Assembly: GCF_026343295.1 (NCBI RefSeq)
Contig: NZ_JAPELY010000001.1
Span: 3,224,001-3,288,000 of the forward strand
Source: Streptomyces sp. NBC_00083
Lineage (GTDB): Bacteria; Actinomycetota; Actinomycetes; Streptomycetales; Streptomycetaceae
Length of the DNA: 64,000 bases
Reading direction: 5' to 3'
The notes under the pieces are model-generated. The model was given only the letters and a program-made list of their open reading frames with translations. It was not told the DNA's origin and made no database searches. Made by a program: the position numbers and the translations under genes. Below, piece by piece: positions 34,518 to 43,937 of this stretch. Position 1 is the first letter of the stretch. Each line of letters starts with the position of its first letter.

Positions 34518-35912
34518 CTACCGTCCCGCCAGCCTGTGGAACGCGCGGGCCACGCCGCCGGCGGGGTGGACGAACAGGGCGGCCCACTGATGCTGGGCCC
34601 GGGGCCGGGTCAGGCCCACGCACATGGCGGCGACGGCCGAGGCCAGACCGCCGACCGCGAGCCCTGCCCGGGGATGTGTCGTGCTGGAGATCCAGCCGAT
34701 CAGCGGTGCCGTGAGCGGTGTGGTGCCGAGGGAGGCGAGGGTGTACAGGCTCATGACCCGGCCGCGCATGGCGTCGTCCGTACCCAGTTGCAGCGCCGAT
34801 TTCGCGGCGGTCATGAACAGGATCAGCACCGCGCCGGTGGGCACCAGCATGACCAGGAAGCTCACATGGCTCGGCATCGTGCTCGTGGCGACCTCCAGGA
34901 CACCGAACCCGAACGCCGTCCCCACCAGATAGCCGGGACCGCAGGGGCCTCTCCGGGCCGCTGCCACGGAGCCCGTGACCGCGCCGACCGCGAACGCGGT
35001 GGAGCCCAGCCCGAAGGCGGCCGGCGATGTGTGGAACACATCGCTCGCCATCAGGGCCGTGGTGATCTGGAAGTTCATGCCGAACCCCGCGACCACGCCG
35101 ACCAGAACCAGCGGAGCACCGAGTTCCGCGCGAGCACGCACGTAGCGCAGCAACTCCCTTACCTGGCCCTTTGATCGGGGCTCTCGATCGGGCGCCGCCT
35201 CGCCGGTCCGCCGTCTCGGCCGCATGCGCAGCAGCGCGGCGAGTACCACGAGGTAGGAGAAGGAGTTGAAGAAGAACGCGGGAGCGACACCGAAGACACC
35301 GATCACAGGACCGGTCAGGGCGGGCCCCGCGATCCGGGCGAGGTTGAACACCGCGGTGTCCAGCGCCACCGCGTTGGGCAGGTCCGCGGTGGGGACGGTC
35401 TGCGCGATGAAGGACTGCAGCGCCGGTTTCTCGGCCACCAGGGTCAGCCCCATCCCCAGCGCCAGGGCGTAGACGGCCGGAAGGCTCACCGCGTGGGTGA
35501 GGACCAGGATCCCCGGCGCCAGTGAGACCAGGCACAGCACCGACTGCGTGACGAGCAGGATCTTCCGCAGCGAACAGCGGTCCGCGAGGACCCCGCCCCA
35601 CGGGCCGAAGAGCAGCAGCGGCAGAAACTGCAGTGCCGTGATGATGCCGAGGGACGTGCCGTCTCCGTGGGACAGATCGAGGACCAGCCATGCCTGGGCC
35701 ACCTTCTGTATCCACGTCCCGGTGTGGGACCCGAGCTGGCCGAGCGTGAGCAGCCTGAATTCCCGGTGCCGCAGTGATCTGAGCATCCGCCGGCTCTCGC
35801 CGTCGCCCGCCGGAGGCAGGGGCGCGAGGCCGGTGGAGCCTTCTTCAGAGGGCGTGCTGGGGCGAACGACCGTATCCTCCTGGGCTTCGGATCCATCGGC
35901 GCACGGACGCAC
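34518..35912 (-). CDS. MFS transporter, probable exporter of the RiPP
   Basis: The protein has 464 residues from GTG 35912 (GGAGG six bases before). About 50 disordered residues precede the first helix region (MLRSLRHREFRLLTLGQLGSHTGTWIQKVAQAWLVLDLS), followed by 10-12 membrane segments with the loop GGVLADRCSLRK. This is the enterobactin-exporter/DHA3-like group. It is convergent with the precursor gene and downstream of the ATP-grasp gene on the same strand. Export and self-protection are likely; the substrate is inferred from position. Confidence 0.83.
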   Translation of the reverse strand: MRPCADGSEAQEDTVVRPSTPSEEGSTGLAPLPPAGDGESRRMLRSLRHREFRLLTLGQLGSHTGTWIQKVAQAWLVLDLSHGDGTSLGIITALQFLPLLLFGPWGGVLADRCSLRKILLVTQSVLCLVSLAPGILVLTHAVSLPAVYALALGMGLTLVAEKPALQSFIAQTVPTADLPNAVALDTAVFNLARIAGPALTGPVIGVFGVAPAFFFNSFSYLVVLAALLRMRPRRRTGEAAPDREPRSKGQVRELLRYVRARAELGAPLVLVGVVAGFGMNFQITTALMASDVFHTSPAAFGLGSTAFAVGAVTGSVAAARRGPCGPGYLVGTAFGFGVLEVATSTMPSHVSFLVMLVPTGAVLILFMTAAKSALQLGTDDAMRGRVMSLYTLASLGTTPLTAPLIGWISSTTHPRAGLAVGGLASAVAAMCVGLTRPRAQHQWAALFVHPAGGVARAFHRLAGR

Positions 35913-36127
35913 GGTGCCCTCCGTCGGCACACCGTGGCTGCTCCACAGGGGGATGGGCCCGGGGTCGGGCCCCGCGCGGCCCGGGGCCGTCGCGGAGCCG
36001 GCCCGTGCGCCGTGTGTCGGGAATGCGCGCCGGTGCCGCGCGGGGCCCGGCGCCGTAGTCCGTCCGTCCGCGCGGACCGGACGGCGCCAACTGGCAGGCC
36101 CGGCACGGTTGTCGGGGGCGCGGCCGG

Positions 36128-37060
36128 TCACCGCAGGCGCGCGGCGCACGCCTCTGCGATGGCGGGCACGACCTGGTGGAGGTGCTCGCGCCACCCGACA
36201 TTGGCGTTCACCTCGCAGATCGTGAAGCTGCCGTCCGGCTCGAAGAGCAGGTCCACACCGGCGACCCCGAGCCCCAGCACCTCCGCCGCGGCCACCGCCA
36301 GCGCCTCCCCCGCCGGGTGGAGGCCGATGCAGGGTGTGGCGGTTCCGCCGAGGGCCAGGTTCGACTTGAGCCCGCCGTCCGCGGCCACGCGCACCTGTGC
36401 CGCCACGGCCTGCCCGTCGACGACGATCACCCGGAGGTCCCGGCCATGTGAGTACCGCACATACTCCTGGAACAGGTAGGGAGCCTCGTCGTTGAGACTG
36501 CCTTGAACGTCGTGCAGCATGGCCGTGTCAGGGGCGAGGAAGACACGGCGCCCGCGATGGCCCCGTACCGACTTCACCACACACGGCTCGGGCACCCCCG
36601 CCCGCAGCACGTCCGTCATCGACGCGTCCACGTAGGTGCTGGTGTCCGGGACGGGGAGCCCGGCGGCCGCGAGCTGTTGCAGGTGCCAGAACTTGTTCAC
36701 GCACGCGAGCACGGCGTCGATCGGGTTGAGCAGCACCGTGCCCATGGCCTCCAGGTGCCGCAGCAGGGTGATCTCCCGGTCCGTGGAGAGCTTCGGTGTG
36801 GACAGGCGCGCGTAGGCGAGCTCCGGCGCTGCGATGGGTGTCCCGTTGAGGTCATGCAGGGTCAGACGTCCGTCGTGGATGCCAAGGACCAGGTCACTGG
36901 TCCGCATGACCGCGCCGCGGTCGCCCAGAACACGCTCGAATCCGCCGGCGAGTTCGGCGGTGATCCGGTCCTGGTCGAGCCCGCCGCCGAGAAGCAGCCA
37001 GAAGGGCGCGGTGGCCAGGCAGCCCGGGAAGGCCTTCGCCGGGACTTCGGTTACGGTCAT
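36128..37060 (-). CDS. ATP-grasp (RimK-like) ligase
   Basis: The product from ATG 37060 has 310 residues with GAGGAG seven bases upstream. The ATP-grasp pattern is visible: KFWHLQQLAAAGLPVPDTSTY, VVKSVRGHRGRRVFL, YLFQEYVRYSHGRDLRVIVVDG and the metal site TICEVNANVGW. RimK-like enzymes join a carboxylate to an amine through an acyl phosphate. It sits beside the MFS gene at the edge of the thiopeptide-type cluster and could modify a peptide terminus or side chain, or may be unrelated. This is not a standard thiopeptide gene that I know. Confidence 0.8.
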   Translation of the reverse strand: MTVTEVPAKAFPGCLATAPFWLLLGGGLDQDRITAELAGGFERVLGDRGAVMRTSDLVLGIHDGRLTLHDLNGTPIAAPELAYARLSTPKLSTDREITLLRHLEAMGTVLLNPIDAVLACVNKFWHLQQLAAAGLPVPDTSTYVDASMTDVLRAGVPEPCVVKSVRGHRGRRVFLAPDTAMLHDVQGSLNDEAPYLFQEYVRYSHGRDLRVIVVDGQAVAAQVRVAADGGLKSNLALGGTATPCIGLHPAGEALAVAAAEVLGLGVAGVDLLFEPDGSFTICEVNANVGWREHLHQVVPAIAEACAARLR

Positions 37061-37446
37061 CAGGGTGCTCCTCAGGACATCGGCGGCCACACCTTGCGGC
37101 GTGGGCCCTGCACATATGTGCCGCGCACCCGTGAGGGCAGCGTCGGACATCTGTCGTCGACAGGTGGATCACAGTGCCATCCTGTAGTCCGACAACCCCT
37201 CAATTCGCCCATATGTGGCCGTGTTTCCCCGCGGAGCACACCAGGTGGCTCCTACAGCTGCCGCACAGATGGAGTCGATGGGGCGAGACACCATACGAGG
37301 GCCGCGCTTCAGGGAACACACCCCGCCCGGGTAGGCCCTGGAGGGCGCGGTCGGCGGGGAACCAGCCTGGCATGTAACGCTTCGGGGCGCCGCGGCCAAG
37401 TAGAGGTGTAAGGCACCACACGCCGCCCTGCCCCAAGGAGCAATCC
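37061..37446. other. Intergenic region between divergent ATP-grasp and ECF sigma genes
   Basis: These 386 bases hold no convincing gene. A perfect palindrome GCACATATGTGC lies at 37110-37121 and CATATGTG recurs near 37210. GGAACC at 37358-37363 followed by an AT-richer stretch (CATGTAACG) resembles an ECF-type -35 element upstream of the sigma gene; this is weak. Confidence 0.4.
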
Positions 37447-38025
37447 GTGCCAGCGGAGCATTCGACAGCACCACCTGCGCGCGACCCCGCCGGGTTCGCC
37501 GTCTTCTACGAGCAGCAATTCGACGCCGTGCTCGGCTTCGTCACCCGGCGCGTCGACAGCCCCCACCTGGCCGCCGACCTCACGGCGGACATCTTCGTGG
37601 CCGCGCTGGAGAACGCGCACACCTATGACGCCCGACGTGGCGCGCCCGTCGCCTGGCTGTACGGCATATCCCGGAACGTCATCGCCGCACACGTCCGGGG
37701 AAGCTCCCGCGAACAGCGCGCGGTTGCCCGGATCACCGGCCGCAGGCTGCTGGACGACCAGGACGTCAGCGCCATCGAGACCCGCATCGACGCCGCCCGC
37801 TCAGTCCGGCACATGGCTGCCGCCCACGCCGCCCTGCCCGACCCCCTGCGTGAACTCCTCGACCTGGTCGCCCTGGACGGGCTGACCACCAAGGAAGCCG
37901 CGCAAGCGCTGGGCATCAGCTCGACCGCGGCCCGAGTCCGGCTGCACCGGGCCCGCAAGGCCCTGCAAGCCGCTGGGCAGACCCGTATCGACCATCGCGA
38001 AGCAGTTCTGGAGGCCACCCAGTGA
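37447..38025 (+). CDS. ECF-type sigma factor
   Basis: The protein has 192 residues. Region 2 (FAVFYEQQFDAVLGFVTRRVDSPHLAADLTADIFVAALENAHTYD then GAPVAWLYGISRNVIAAHVR) and region 4 (DPLRELLDLVALDGLTTKEAAQALGISSTAARVRLHRARKAL) are clear. AAGGAG precedes the GTG start. The next gene overlaps by GTGA and is a membrane-anchored protein, which is the usual position of the cognate anti-sigma factor. Confidence 0.88.
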   Translation: MPAEHSTAPPARDPAGFAVFYEQQFDAVLGFVTRRVDSPHLAADLTADIFVAALENAHTYDARRGAPVAWLYGISRNVIAAHVRGSSREQRAVARITGRRLLDDQDVSAIETRIDAARSVRHMAAAHAALPDPLRELLDLVALDGLTTKEAAQALGISSTAARVRLHRARKALQAAGQTRIDHREAVLEATQ

Positions 38026-38687
38026 ACGCACCCGTGCACTTCAAGCAGCAACTCGCGCAGGAGCTCACCGTGCGCGCGAACGCCCTGGCCCCGCAGAGCG
38101 GCCTCCGCGTCCGCGGCCGTGTCCCGCGCCGCCGGCTCACCCTCTCCCTCGGCGCCGTCGCAGCCGCCGTCGCTGTGGCGGTCGCCGTTCCGCTCCTGGG
38201 CGGAGTGCAGGGCGAGCAGGCCGAAGGAACGTCGGCGGCACCGTCGCTCCAGACCAAGGCCGGCAACCTCGACATCGTCACCGCCGACTACGCCGTGAAG
38301 TCAGTCCCCGACGGCACGGTCGCCGTGAAGGTGATGAGCCGCCGGGGCATCCCCGGGCTGCAGGACGCCCTGCGGCAGGCGGGCATCCCCGCGTCGGTGA
38401 TGACCTTCTCGGCCTCGTGCCACACCAAGGTCCTCTACGACGGCGGCGTCGACTCCATGAAGGTGTTTCCCCAAGGAACCGCGGGCAGCGGCATCGACGG
38501 CCACTACTCGCTGATCAAGCCGAACGCCGTCCCGGCCGGCGATCACCTGCTGTTCGTCCCGACGACCGGGGCCCAGGGCCAGATCGGCACGCTCCAGATG
38601 TCGGTCGTACGCCAGGTCCCCAGCTGTGTCCCGGAGTCCGACAACGGAATCGGCGCGGGGTACGTCCCGCCGGGCACCAACCCGTAA
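38022..38687 (+). CDS. Membrane-anchored partner of the ECF sigma factor (anti-sigma-like)
   Basis: The protein has 221 residues. A cytoplasmic N-terminus of about 40 residues is followed by one membrane helix (LTLSLGAVAAAVAVAVAVPLLGG) and an extracytoplasmic domain of about 150 residues with two Cys. It has no zinc-binding HxxxCxxC motif, so it is not a classical ZAS anti-sigma factor. Coupling to the sigma gene by GTGA suggests a regulatory partner. Confidence 0.7.
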   Translation: MNAPVHFKQQLAQELTVRANALAPQSGLRVRGRVPRRRLTLSLGAVAAAVAVAVAVPLLGGVQGEQAEGTSAAPSLQTKAGNLDIVTADYAVKSVPDGTVAVKVMSRRGIPGLQDALRQAGIPASVMTFSASCHTKVLYDGGVDSMKVFPQGTAGSGIDGHYSLIKPNAVPAGDHLLFVPTTGAQGQIGTLQMSVVRQVPSCVPESDNGIGAGYVPPGTNP

Positions 38688-38759
38688 CCCGCAGATCGTA
38701 GGCGGGTAGTTGGCAGGAAGCCCGAGGCAGGCCGGCGGGAGAGGGGGGCCCGCCGGCGG

Positions 38760-38957
38760 TCAGCCCTCGCCGCTGGGGTTCCCGTTCAAACCCCGGCGCC
38801 TACGCCTCCGTTGGGCCCCGCGCACCATGTCACCCGCGGCGAGGGTCAGGGTCGCCACGCCTCGGACCCAGCGCGGCCCCCCGCGACTCGACCACACCAC
38901 GCACACGCACCCGCCGACCACGAGTACCAGCACGCCCAGCAGTACCAGACCCACCAT
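38760..38957 (-). CDS. Small membrane protein
   Basis: The product from ATG 38957 has 65 residues: one strong N-terminal helix (MVGLVLLGVLVLVVGGCVCVVW) and a basic tail (GAQRRRRRRGLNG). GGAGGCGGAG precedes the start. No family is recognised. Longer frames upstream look like GC-rich extension only. Confidence 0.55.
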   Translation of the reverse strand: MVGLVLLGVLVLVVGGCVCVVWSSRGGPRWVRGVATLTLAAGDMVRGAQRRRRRRGLNGNPSGEG

Positions 38958-39102
38958 GATCTCCGCCTCCGTACTGACGTCGAACCGACGTCGTCGGTCC
39001 CCTTCCCCCGGGGCGCCCCAGGCAAGCAGGGCTGTCGCAGCGCCGCAAGGGTGTCGAGCGTACGCGAACAGGCAGCGTGCCCCGGGCCGCAGGGCTCGGC
39101 CT

Positions 39103-39510
39103 TCAGCCGACCTCGTAGTCGAACCAGATGCGATGCGTCCCATCGGCCTCGACGGCCAGCCCACCGGCCCCGGAGATCCCGGTCAGCGCGCCGGTGCCGC
39201 TCGACGGCACGATGCTGAAGAACTCCGCGGTGCGGTCGCTGCCGGCCGTCGTCGCCGAATGCACGAAGTTGAAGGCGCCCTCCCGGCCGTGCAGCGAGCC
39301 CTCGAACGACTCCATGGCGACATACGTGCCGACGCCGGTCGACTGGTCGAAGGCGGCGGTGAACAGCGTCGCCGAGCGCCCCACCACCTCTCCGTCGAAG
39401 TGTTTCTCCATCGTCGCGACCCCTACCGGCAGCCCCGTGGGCACGGCGGGCTCGGGCTTCAGCTCGGTCGGGACGAAGGCTTTGACGCTGAAAGTTGCCG
39501 TAGCTCTCAT
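39103..39510 (-). CDS. DUF3224-domain protein
   Basis: The protein has 135 residues. The start MRATATFSVKAF, the segment HFDGEVVGRSATLFTAAFD and GTYVAMESFEGSLHGREGAFNFVHSA fit DUF3224, an allene-oxide-cyclase-like beta-barrel family of unknown function. It stands alone between a small membrane protein gene and the MMPL gene. Confidence 0.85.
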   Translation of the reverse strand: MRATATFSVKAFVPTELKPEPAVPTGLPVGVATMEKHFDGEVVGRSATLFTAAFDQSTGVGTYVAMESFEGSLHGREGAFNFVHSATTAGSDRTAEFFSIVPSSGTGALTGISGAGGLAVEADGTHRIWFDYEVG

Positions 39511-39723
39511 GCGACGACCGTACCGACGGGGTCTGACAATCGCGGCCGAGCGGTGTGCGGCCGGCCCGGCCGAACGCCGCGCCCACGTGCCGCGTGACCC
39601 GTACGGCCCAGCAACGCTGAGGGTCCGGGCCGGGCGGCACGGAGAGTAGGACCCGAGCGACCAGACGACCGGGACCGAGGCCCGACGGCCTCGGCGGCCC
39701 CGAGGCGGCCGTGGTCATGGCCG

Positions 39724-39777
39724 GACGTAGACGCAGACGCAGGCGTAGACGCAGACATAGAAGCGGACGCAGGAGCG
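39724..39777. repeat. Degenerate hexamer repeat upstream of the MMPL gene
   Basis: About nine units related to GACGCA (GACGTA, GACGCA, GACGCA, GGCGTA, GACGCA, GACATA, GAAGCG, GACGCA, GGAGCG) occur in tandem. In one frame it gives a poly-Arg stretch that is not part of the gene. Confidence 0.6.
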
Positions 39778-39845
39778 CGAGGACCGGAAACAGCCGCATC
39801 AGAAGCAGACACGTCTCCTCACACCCGGCAGACAGGGTCACGACC

Positions 39846-42044
39846 ATGAAGAACGCATCGGACGCCGAGAGCGGCGCCGGACGGCTGCACCGCCTGGGAC
39901 GCTGGTGCGCCACGCACGCCTGGCGGATCGTCATCCTCTGGCTGGTCCTGCTCGTCGCGTGCAGCGTGGCCGACCGGCGCTGGGGCGGCAGCTTCGCCGA
40001 CAGCTTCTCGCTGCCCGGCACCAGTACCCAGACCGGCGCGGACCTGCTCAAGGCGCACGGCGGCACGTCCGGAACCTCGGCGCCGATCGTGATCAAGTCC
40101 GACCAGGGTTCGGTCTCCGACCACCAGGCCTCGGTCGACGCCGCCGTGAAGAATCTGCAGAACCTGCCGGACGTCACCTCCGTGAGCAACCCGCTGACGA
40201 CGCCCGGCGCCGTCTCGCCCAAGGGCACCATCGCCCAGATCAACGTCACGTTCACGAGCAACCCGGCCGGCTTCGACCATTCGTACGTCGGCAAGGTCGA
40301 CGACGCCGTCCAGCCCCTGCGCTCCGACCACGTGAGCGTCGACTACGGCGATCCGCTGGGGCAGCTGGCCGCGCCGAAGGCGGCCGACCTCACCTCGGAG
40401 GCGATCGGCCTCGGCGTCGCCGTCATCGTGCTCCTCATCGGCTTCGGCAGCGTCGCCGCGGCCGGGCTGCCGCTGGTGACCGCCGTGGTGGGTCTGGTGG
40501 TGGGACTCGGCCTACTCGGCCTGCTGGCCGCCCAGTTCAGCTTCGGGCAGGCAGCGCCCACGCTGGCCGCGATGATGGGCCTGGGCGTCGGCATCGACTA
40601 CGCGCTCTTCCTCTCCACCCGCTACCGCGCACTCCTCCAGGAGGGCGTGGATCCCGCGGACGGGGTCGGCCGCACCGTGGCCACCAGCGGCCGGTCGGTC
40701 CTGGTCGCCGCCGCGACCGTCGCCATGGCTCTCGCCGGCCTGTACGTCTCCGGCATGAGCTTCATCGGAACCCTGGGCGCCGCCGCCGGGCTGACCGTGA
40801 TCGTCGCGGCGGCCGCGTCCGTCACGCTGACCCCCGCGCTCCTTGGCCTGCTCGGCCGGCACATCGACCGCCTGCACGTGCGCACGCCGGTCGCGGAGCC
40901 GAGCGGCACCAACGACGTCTGGCACCGCTGGGCCGCGAAGGTGGGCCGTCAGCCCTGGTTCTTCCTCATCGGGGGCCTGGCGCTGCTCGGGGTGCTCGCC
41001 ATCCCGGTGGGCTCGATGCACCTCGGCCACATCGACGCCGGGGCCCAGCCCACCACCAGCACCGACCGCCGCGCCTACGACCTCATCACCGAGGGCTTCG
41101 GCCCCGGTGCCAACGGCCCGATCACCATCGTCACGCAGCTCGACAGCCAGCAGGCCGCGAACCAGGCGCAGAGCCAGACCCTCGCCAACACCTTGCAACA
41201 CGACCTGTCGGCCGTCCACGGGGTCGCGTCGGTGACGCCGCCGAAACCGAGCCCCGACCACGCCCTCCTCGTCAGTACGGTCATCCCGACCACCGGCCCC
41301 CAGGACACGGCCACCACCGACCTGATCCACACCCTGGAGGACGACACCGTCCCGCACGCGCTCTCCGGCACCGGCGCCACCGGCTACGTCACCGGCCCCA
41401 CCGTGTCGGGCCAGACGTTCACCGACACCCTCGTCTCCAAACTGCCCCTGATCATCGGCGTGGTCGTCGCGGCCGCGTTCGTGCTCCTGCTGTGCGTCTT
41501 CCGCAGCCCGCTCGTGGCGCTCAAGGCCGCCGTGCTGAACCTGTTCTCCATCGCGGCCGCGTACGGCGTCGTGGTCGCGGTCTTCCAGTGGGGCTGGGGC
41601 GGGAACCTGGTCGGCGTGACGGAGAAGGTGCCGATCGAGTCGTACGTGCCGATGATGATGTTCGCGATCATCTTCGGCCTCTCGATGGACTACGAGGTCT
41701 TCCTGCTGGCCCGCATCCGCGAGACCTGGCTGCACCGCGCCGACAACCATCTGGCGGTCGCCGCCGGTCTCGCCGCGACCGCGCGCGTCATCACCTGCGC
41801 GGCCCTCATCATGACCAGTGTGTTCCTGGCGTTCATGCTGTCACCGAACGTGGTGGTGAAGATGCTGGCGCTCGGGCTCGGCGTCAGCGTGATCCTCGAC
41901 GCGACGGTCGTACGCCTGCTCCTCGTCCCGGCGACCATGTACCTCTTCGGCCGCGCGAATTGGTGGATTCCCCGCTGGTTGGACCGCCGGCTCCCGCACC
42001 TCGACCCGGAAGGCCCGCACGAGCCGCCCGAGGCCGTCGCCTAG
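39846..42044 (+). CDS. MMPL-family RND-type membrane transporter
   Basis: The protein has 732 residues from ATG 39846. The first helix (AWRIVILWLVLLVACSVA) is followed by a large external loop, five grouped helices, a second loop and five more helices, the standard MMPL duplication. GxxxDYxxFLSTRYR (GIDYALFLSTRYRALLQEG) and the second-half GLSMDYEVFLLARIRE carry the family DY motifs for proton coupling. MMPL proteins export lipids or lipophilic compounds. No substrate can be read from context. Confidence 0.9.
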   Translation: MKNASDAESGAGRLHRLGRWCATHAWRIVILWLVLLVACSVADRRWGGSFADSFSLPGTSTQTGADLLKAHGGTSGTSAPIVIKSDQGSVSDHQASVDAAVKNLQNLPDVTSVSNPLTTPGAVSPKGTIAQINVTFTSNPAGFDHSYVGKVDDAVQPLRSDHVSVDYGDPLGQLAAPKAADLTSEAIGLGVAVIVLLIGFGSVAAAGLPLVTAVVGLVVGLGLLGLLAAQFSFGQAAPTLAAMMGLGVGIDYALFLSTRYRALLQEGVDPADGVGRTVATSGRSVLVAAATVAMALAGLYVSGMSFIGTLGAAAGLTVIVAAAASVTLTPALLGLLGRHIDRLHVRTPVAEPSGTNDVWHRWAAKVGRQPWFFLIGGLALLGVLAIPVGSMHLGHIDAGAQPTTSTDRRAYDLITEGFGPGANGPITIVTQLDSQQAANQAQSQTLANTLQHDLSAVHGVASVTPPKPSPDHALLVSTVIPTTGPQDTATTDLIHTLEDDTVPHALSGTGATGYVTGPTVSGQTFTDTLVSKLPLIIGVVVAAAFVLLLCVFRSPLVALKAAVLNLFSIAAAYGVVVAVFQWGWGGNLVGVTEKVPIESYVPMMMFAIIFGLSMDYEVFLLARIRETWLHRADNHLAVAAGLAATARVITCAALIMTSVFLAFMLSPNVVVKMLALGLGVSVILDATVVRLLLVPATMYLFGRANWWIPRWLDRRLPHLDPEGPHEPPEAVA

Positions 42045-42285
42045 CCGACCCGCTCACACGCCCACCAGCCCACCGGCCCACGGCGTTGTTCAGATCGAGC
42101 GCATTGACGGCTGTGGCCGAATCAGGTGTGGCTGACGTGGTTTGTCGTGAATCTGTAACGGCGCGGCCGCCACCGAAACGGGCCGCACGCCCTCCCCATC
42201 TGGCAGGACGGCAAGGCGCGTTGGGCGCCGCTGCGACGGGGGCGGGGTCTCACCGACCGGGGGAGACCCGTGAAAGGGGAAGTCC

Positions 42286-42708
42286 ATGACCAGGACGAAG
42301 AAGACCGGCATGAAGGCACGCGCCGGCAGGGCTGCTGTGATCGGTGCGCTGGGGCTGGCCTCGGTGGCGCTCGTCGCCGCGCCGGCGTTCGCCAAGGGCA
42401 GCGTGGAGATCACCGCGCCCCACACGGTTCAGGTCGGCAAGACCATCACCGTCAAGGCGCACGGCGGCGACGACAGCGCCGGGCTCCTGCACCAGCTGTG
42501 TGTGGAGGAGAACGGCTTCGGCGAGGGCTGGCACCAGGAGACGTGCAGCGTCCCGGCCGAGGGCGACGCGCGGGTCACCGCGGCGGGCACGTCCGCCCGG
42601 AGCGGCGATCTGCGATTCCGCGCGGTGCTGTACGGCCTGACCAGCAAGCACGACCAGAAGCCCGTCCGTCTGCACGCCTCGGACGTGGTGACGGTGCACG
42701 TGCGTTGA
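42286..42708 (+). CDS. Secreted protein of unknown function
   Basis: The protein has 140 residues. A signal peptide of about 36 residues (basic start, AAVIGALGLASVALVAAPAFA) is followed by a beta-rich domain of about 100 residues with two Cys (QLCVEENGF, QETCSVPA) likely to pair. AAAGGGGAAG precedes the ATG. No family is recognised. Confidence 0.75.
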   Translation: MTRTKKTGMKARAGRAAVIGALGLASVALVAAPAFAKGSVEITAPHTVQVGKTITVKAHGGDDSAGLLHQLCVEENGFGEGWHQETCSVPAEGDARVTAAGTSARSGDLRFRAVLYGLTSKHDQKPVRLHASDVVTVHVR

Positions 42709-42849
42709 CGGGCTGGTCCGGGGTGCACGTCCTTGCCGGAGCGATGACCGTGACCGTCTTCCGACCGTGATGGTGCACGTGTGCCGACGGACCCCGTTGG
42801 TGTTCGTCCGCTGAACCGGCCGCCGACAGTGCGGCCCCGGGCGGGAGCG

Positions 42850-42935
42850 CGCGAGAGGGTGGGCCTTGCGCCTGCCCTCTCGCGGCCGCCGGCGCCGCGC
42901 GCCACAGCGAGCTGATTCCCGGGCTGCGAGCCCGG
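42850..42935. terminator. Two candidate hairpins between convergent genes
   Basis: CGCGAGAGGG (42850-42859) pairs with CCCTCTCGCG (42875-42884), and CCGGGCT (42919-42925) pairs with AGCCCGG (42929-42935). They lie between the secreted protein gene (+) and the cupin gene (-) and probably terminate both. Confidence 0.5.
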
Positions 42936-43002
42936 CGGCCTTCGGGTCGCCCCGGCGGAGGTCACCGGCGGCGCACGAGGAGTGCCGCGACCGCCGTGCC
43001 GG

Positions 43003-43434
43003 TCACGGCATCTCGAAGTCCTCGAAGTCGAAGCCCGGCGCGACGATGCACGAGACCAGGACGGGCTCGTCGCCGACCGGCTCCGCAGCCTGCCAGGTGC
43101 CGGCCGGCACCAGGAGTTGGGGCCGCTGCCCCGATGCGACGTCCGGGCCCAGGACCGCGGTCGACTCCTCCTCGGAGGTGGCCCCGGTACCGCCGAGGCG
43201 CAGCGTCAGGGGGCTGCCCCGGTGCCACAGCCAGAGTTCGTCCGACCGCACCCGGTGCCAGCGGGAAGCCTCACCGGGATGGAGAAGGAAGTAGATGCCG
43301 GTCGCGAAGGGACGGGGTCCCGGGTACCCGTCCGGAACGGCGCTCGGCGCGGTGCGCCATGTCTCCCGGAACCACCCGCCTTCCGGATGCGGTTCCAGCT
43401 GAAGCAGGGCGACCAGGTCGGAGATCTCGCTCAT
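43003..43434 (-). CDS. DUF985 cupin-family protein
   Basis: The protein has 143 residues. LEPHPEGGWFRETWR near the start, then GIYFLLHPGEASRWHRVRSDELWLWHRGSPL and LVPAGTWQAA, match the DUF985 (Cupin_5) family with its conserved His residues. The function of the family is unclear; some members are sugar- or metal-binding. Confidence 0.88.
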   Translation of the reverse strand: MSEISDLVALLQLEPHPEGGWFRETWRTAPSAVPDGYPGPRPFATGIYFLLHPGEASRWHRVRSDELWLWHRGSPLTLRLGGTGATSEEESTAVLGPDVASGQRPQLLVPAGTWQAAEPVGDEPVLVSCIVAPGFDFEDFEMP

Positions 43435-43502
43435 GGGCAGACATACTGGCGCACGGCGCGGACGCTCACAACGGGCGCCGCGCTGTGTCAGTGGCGGGTG
43501 CG

Positions 43503-43919
43503 ATGGTGAGGGACATGATCCCTTGGAATCTGACCGCCATCGAACAAGCCCTCCGGAGTAGTTGGGCCGCCGACACCTGTTCCCCGGACGACATCACACG
43601 GGCCGGCTGGCAGCCCGACAACCCGGCCTGGGGGCACTGCGACATCACGGCCCTGATAGTCAACGACATCTTCGGCGGCGACCTCGTGGTCGGCGAAGTC
43701 CATCTCGATGGGGAGCAGCACGGCTTCCACTGGTGGAACCGGCTGCCCAGCGGGGTCGAACTCGATCTGACCCGCGAGCAGTTCCGGCAGGGGCAGAGCA
43801 TCACCGCGGCCCGTGTCGTCCAACGCCCGCCGGGCCCCCTGCGCCGCTGGGACGAGTACCTCCTCCTGCGCGAGCGCGTCGTCGAGCACCTCGGCCACCT
43901 GCCCGAACCCGCTGCCTGA
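43503..43919 (+). CDS. YunG-like protein
   Basis: The protein has 138 residues. ALRSSWAADTCSPDD, PAWGHCDITALIVNDIFGG and HGFHWWNRLPSGVELDLTREQF form the pattern of YunG-like proteins, with Cys and His residues arranged like a papain-fold peptidase or hydrolase. The start is ATG 43503 or ATG 43515. It is convergent with the lanthipeptide synthetase. Function not established. Confidence 0.75.
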   Translation: MVRDMIPWNLTAIEQALRSSWAADTCSPDDITRAGWQPDNPAWGHCDITALIVNDIFGGDLVVGEVHLDGEQHGFHWWNRLPSGVELDLTREQFRQGQSITAARVVQRPPGPLRRWDEYLLLRERVVEHLGHLPEPAA

Positions 43920-43937
43920 CCCGCCCGGCGCACACGA

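Noticed and set aside
39711..39845. N-terminal extension of the MMPL protein with ten consecutive Arg
   Set aside because: It is translation of the hexamer repeat; the helix begins after ATG 39846.
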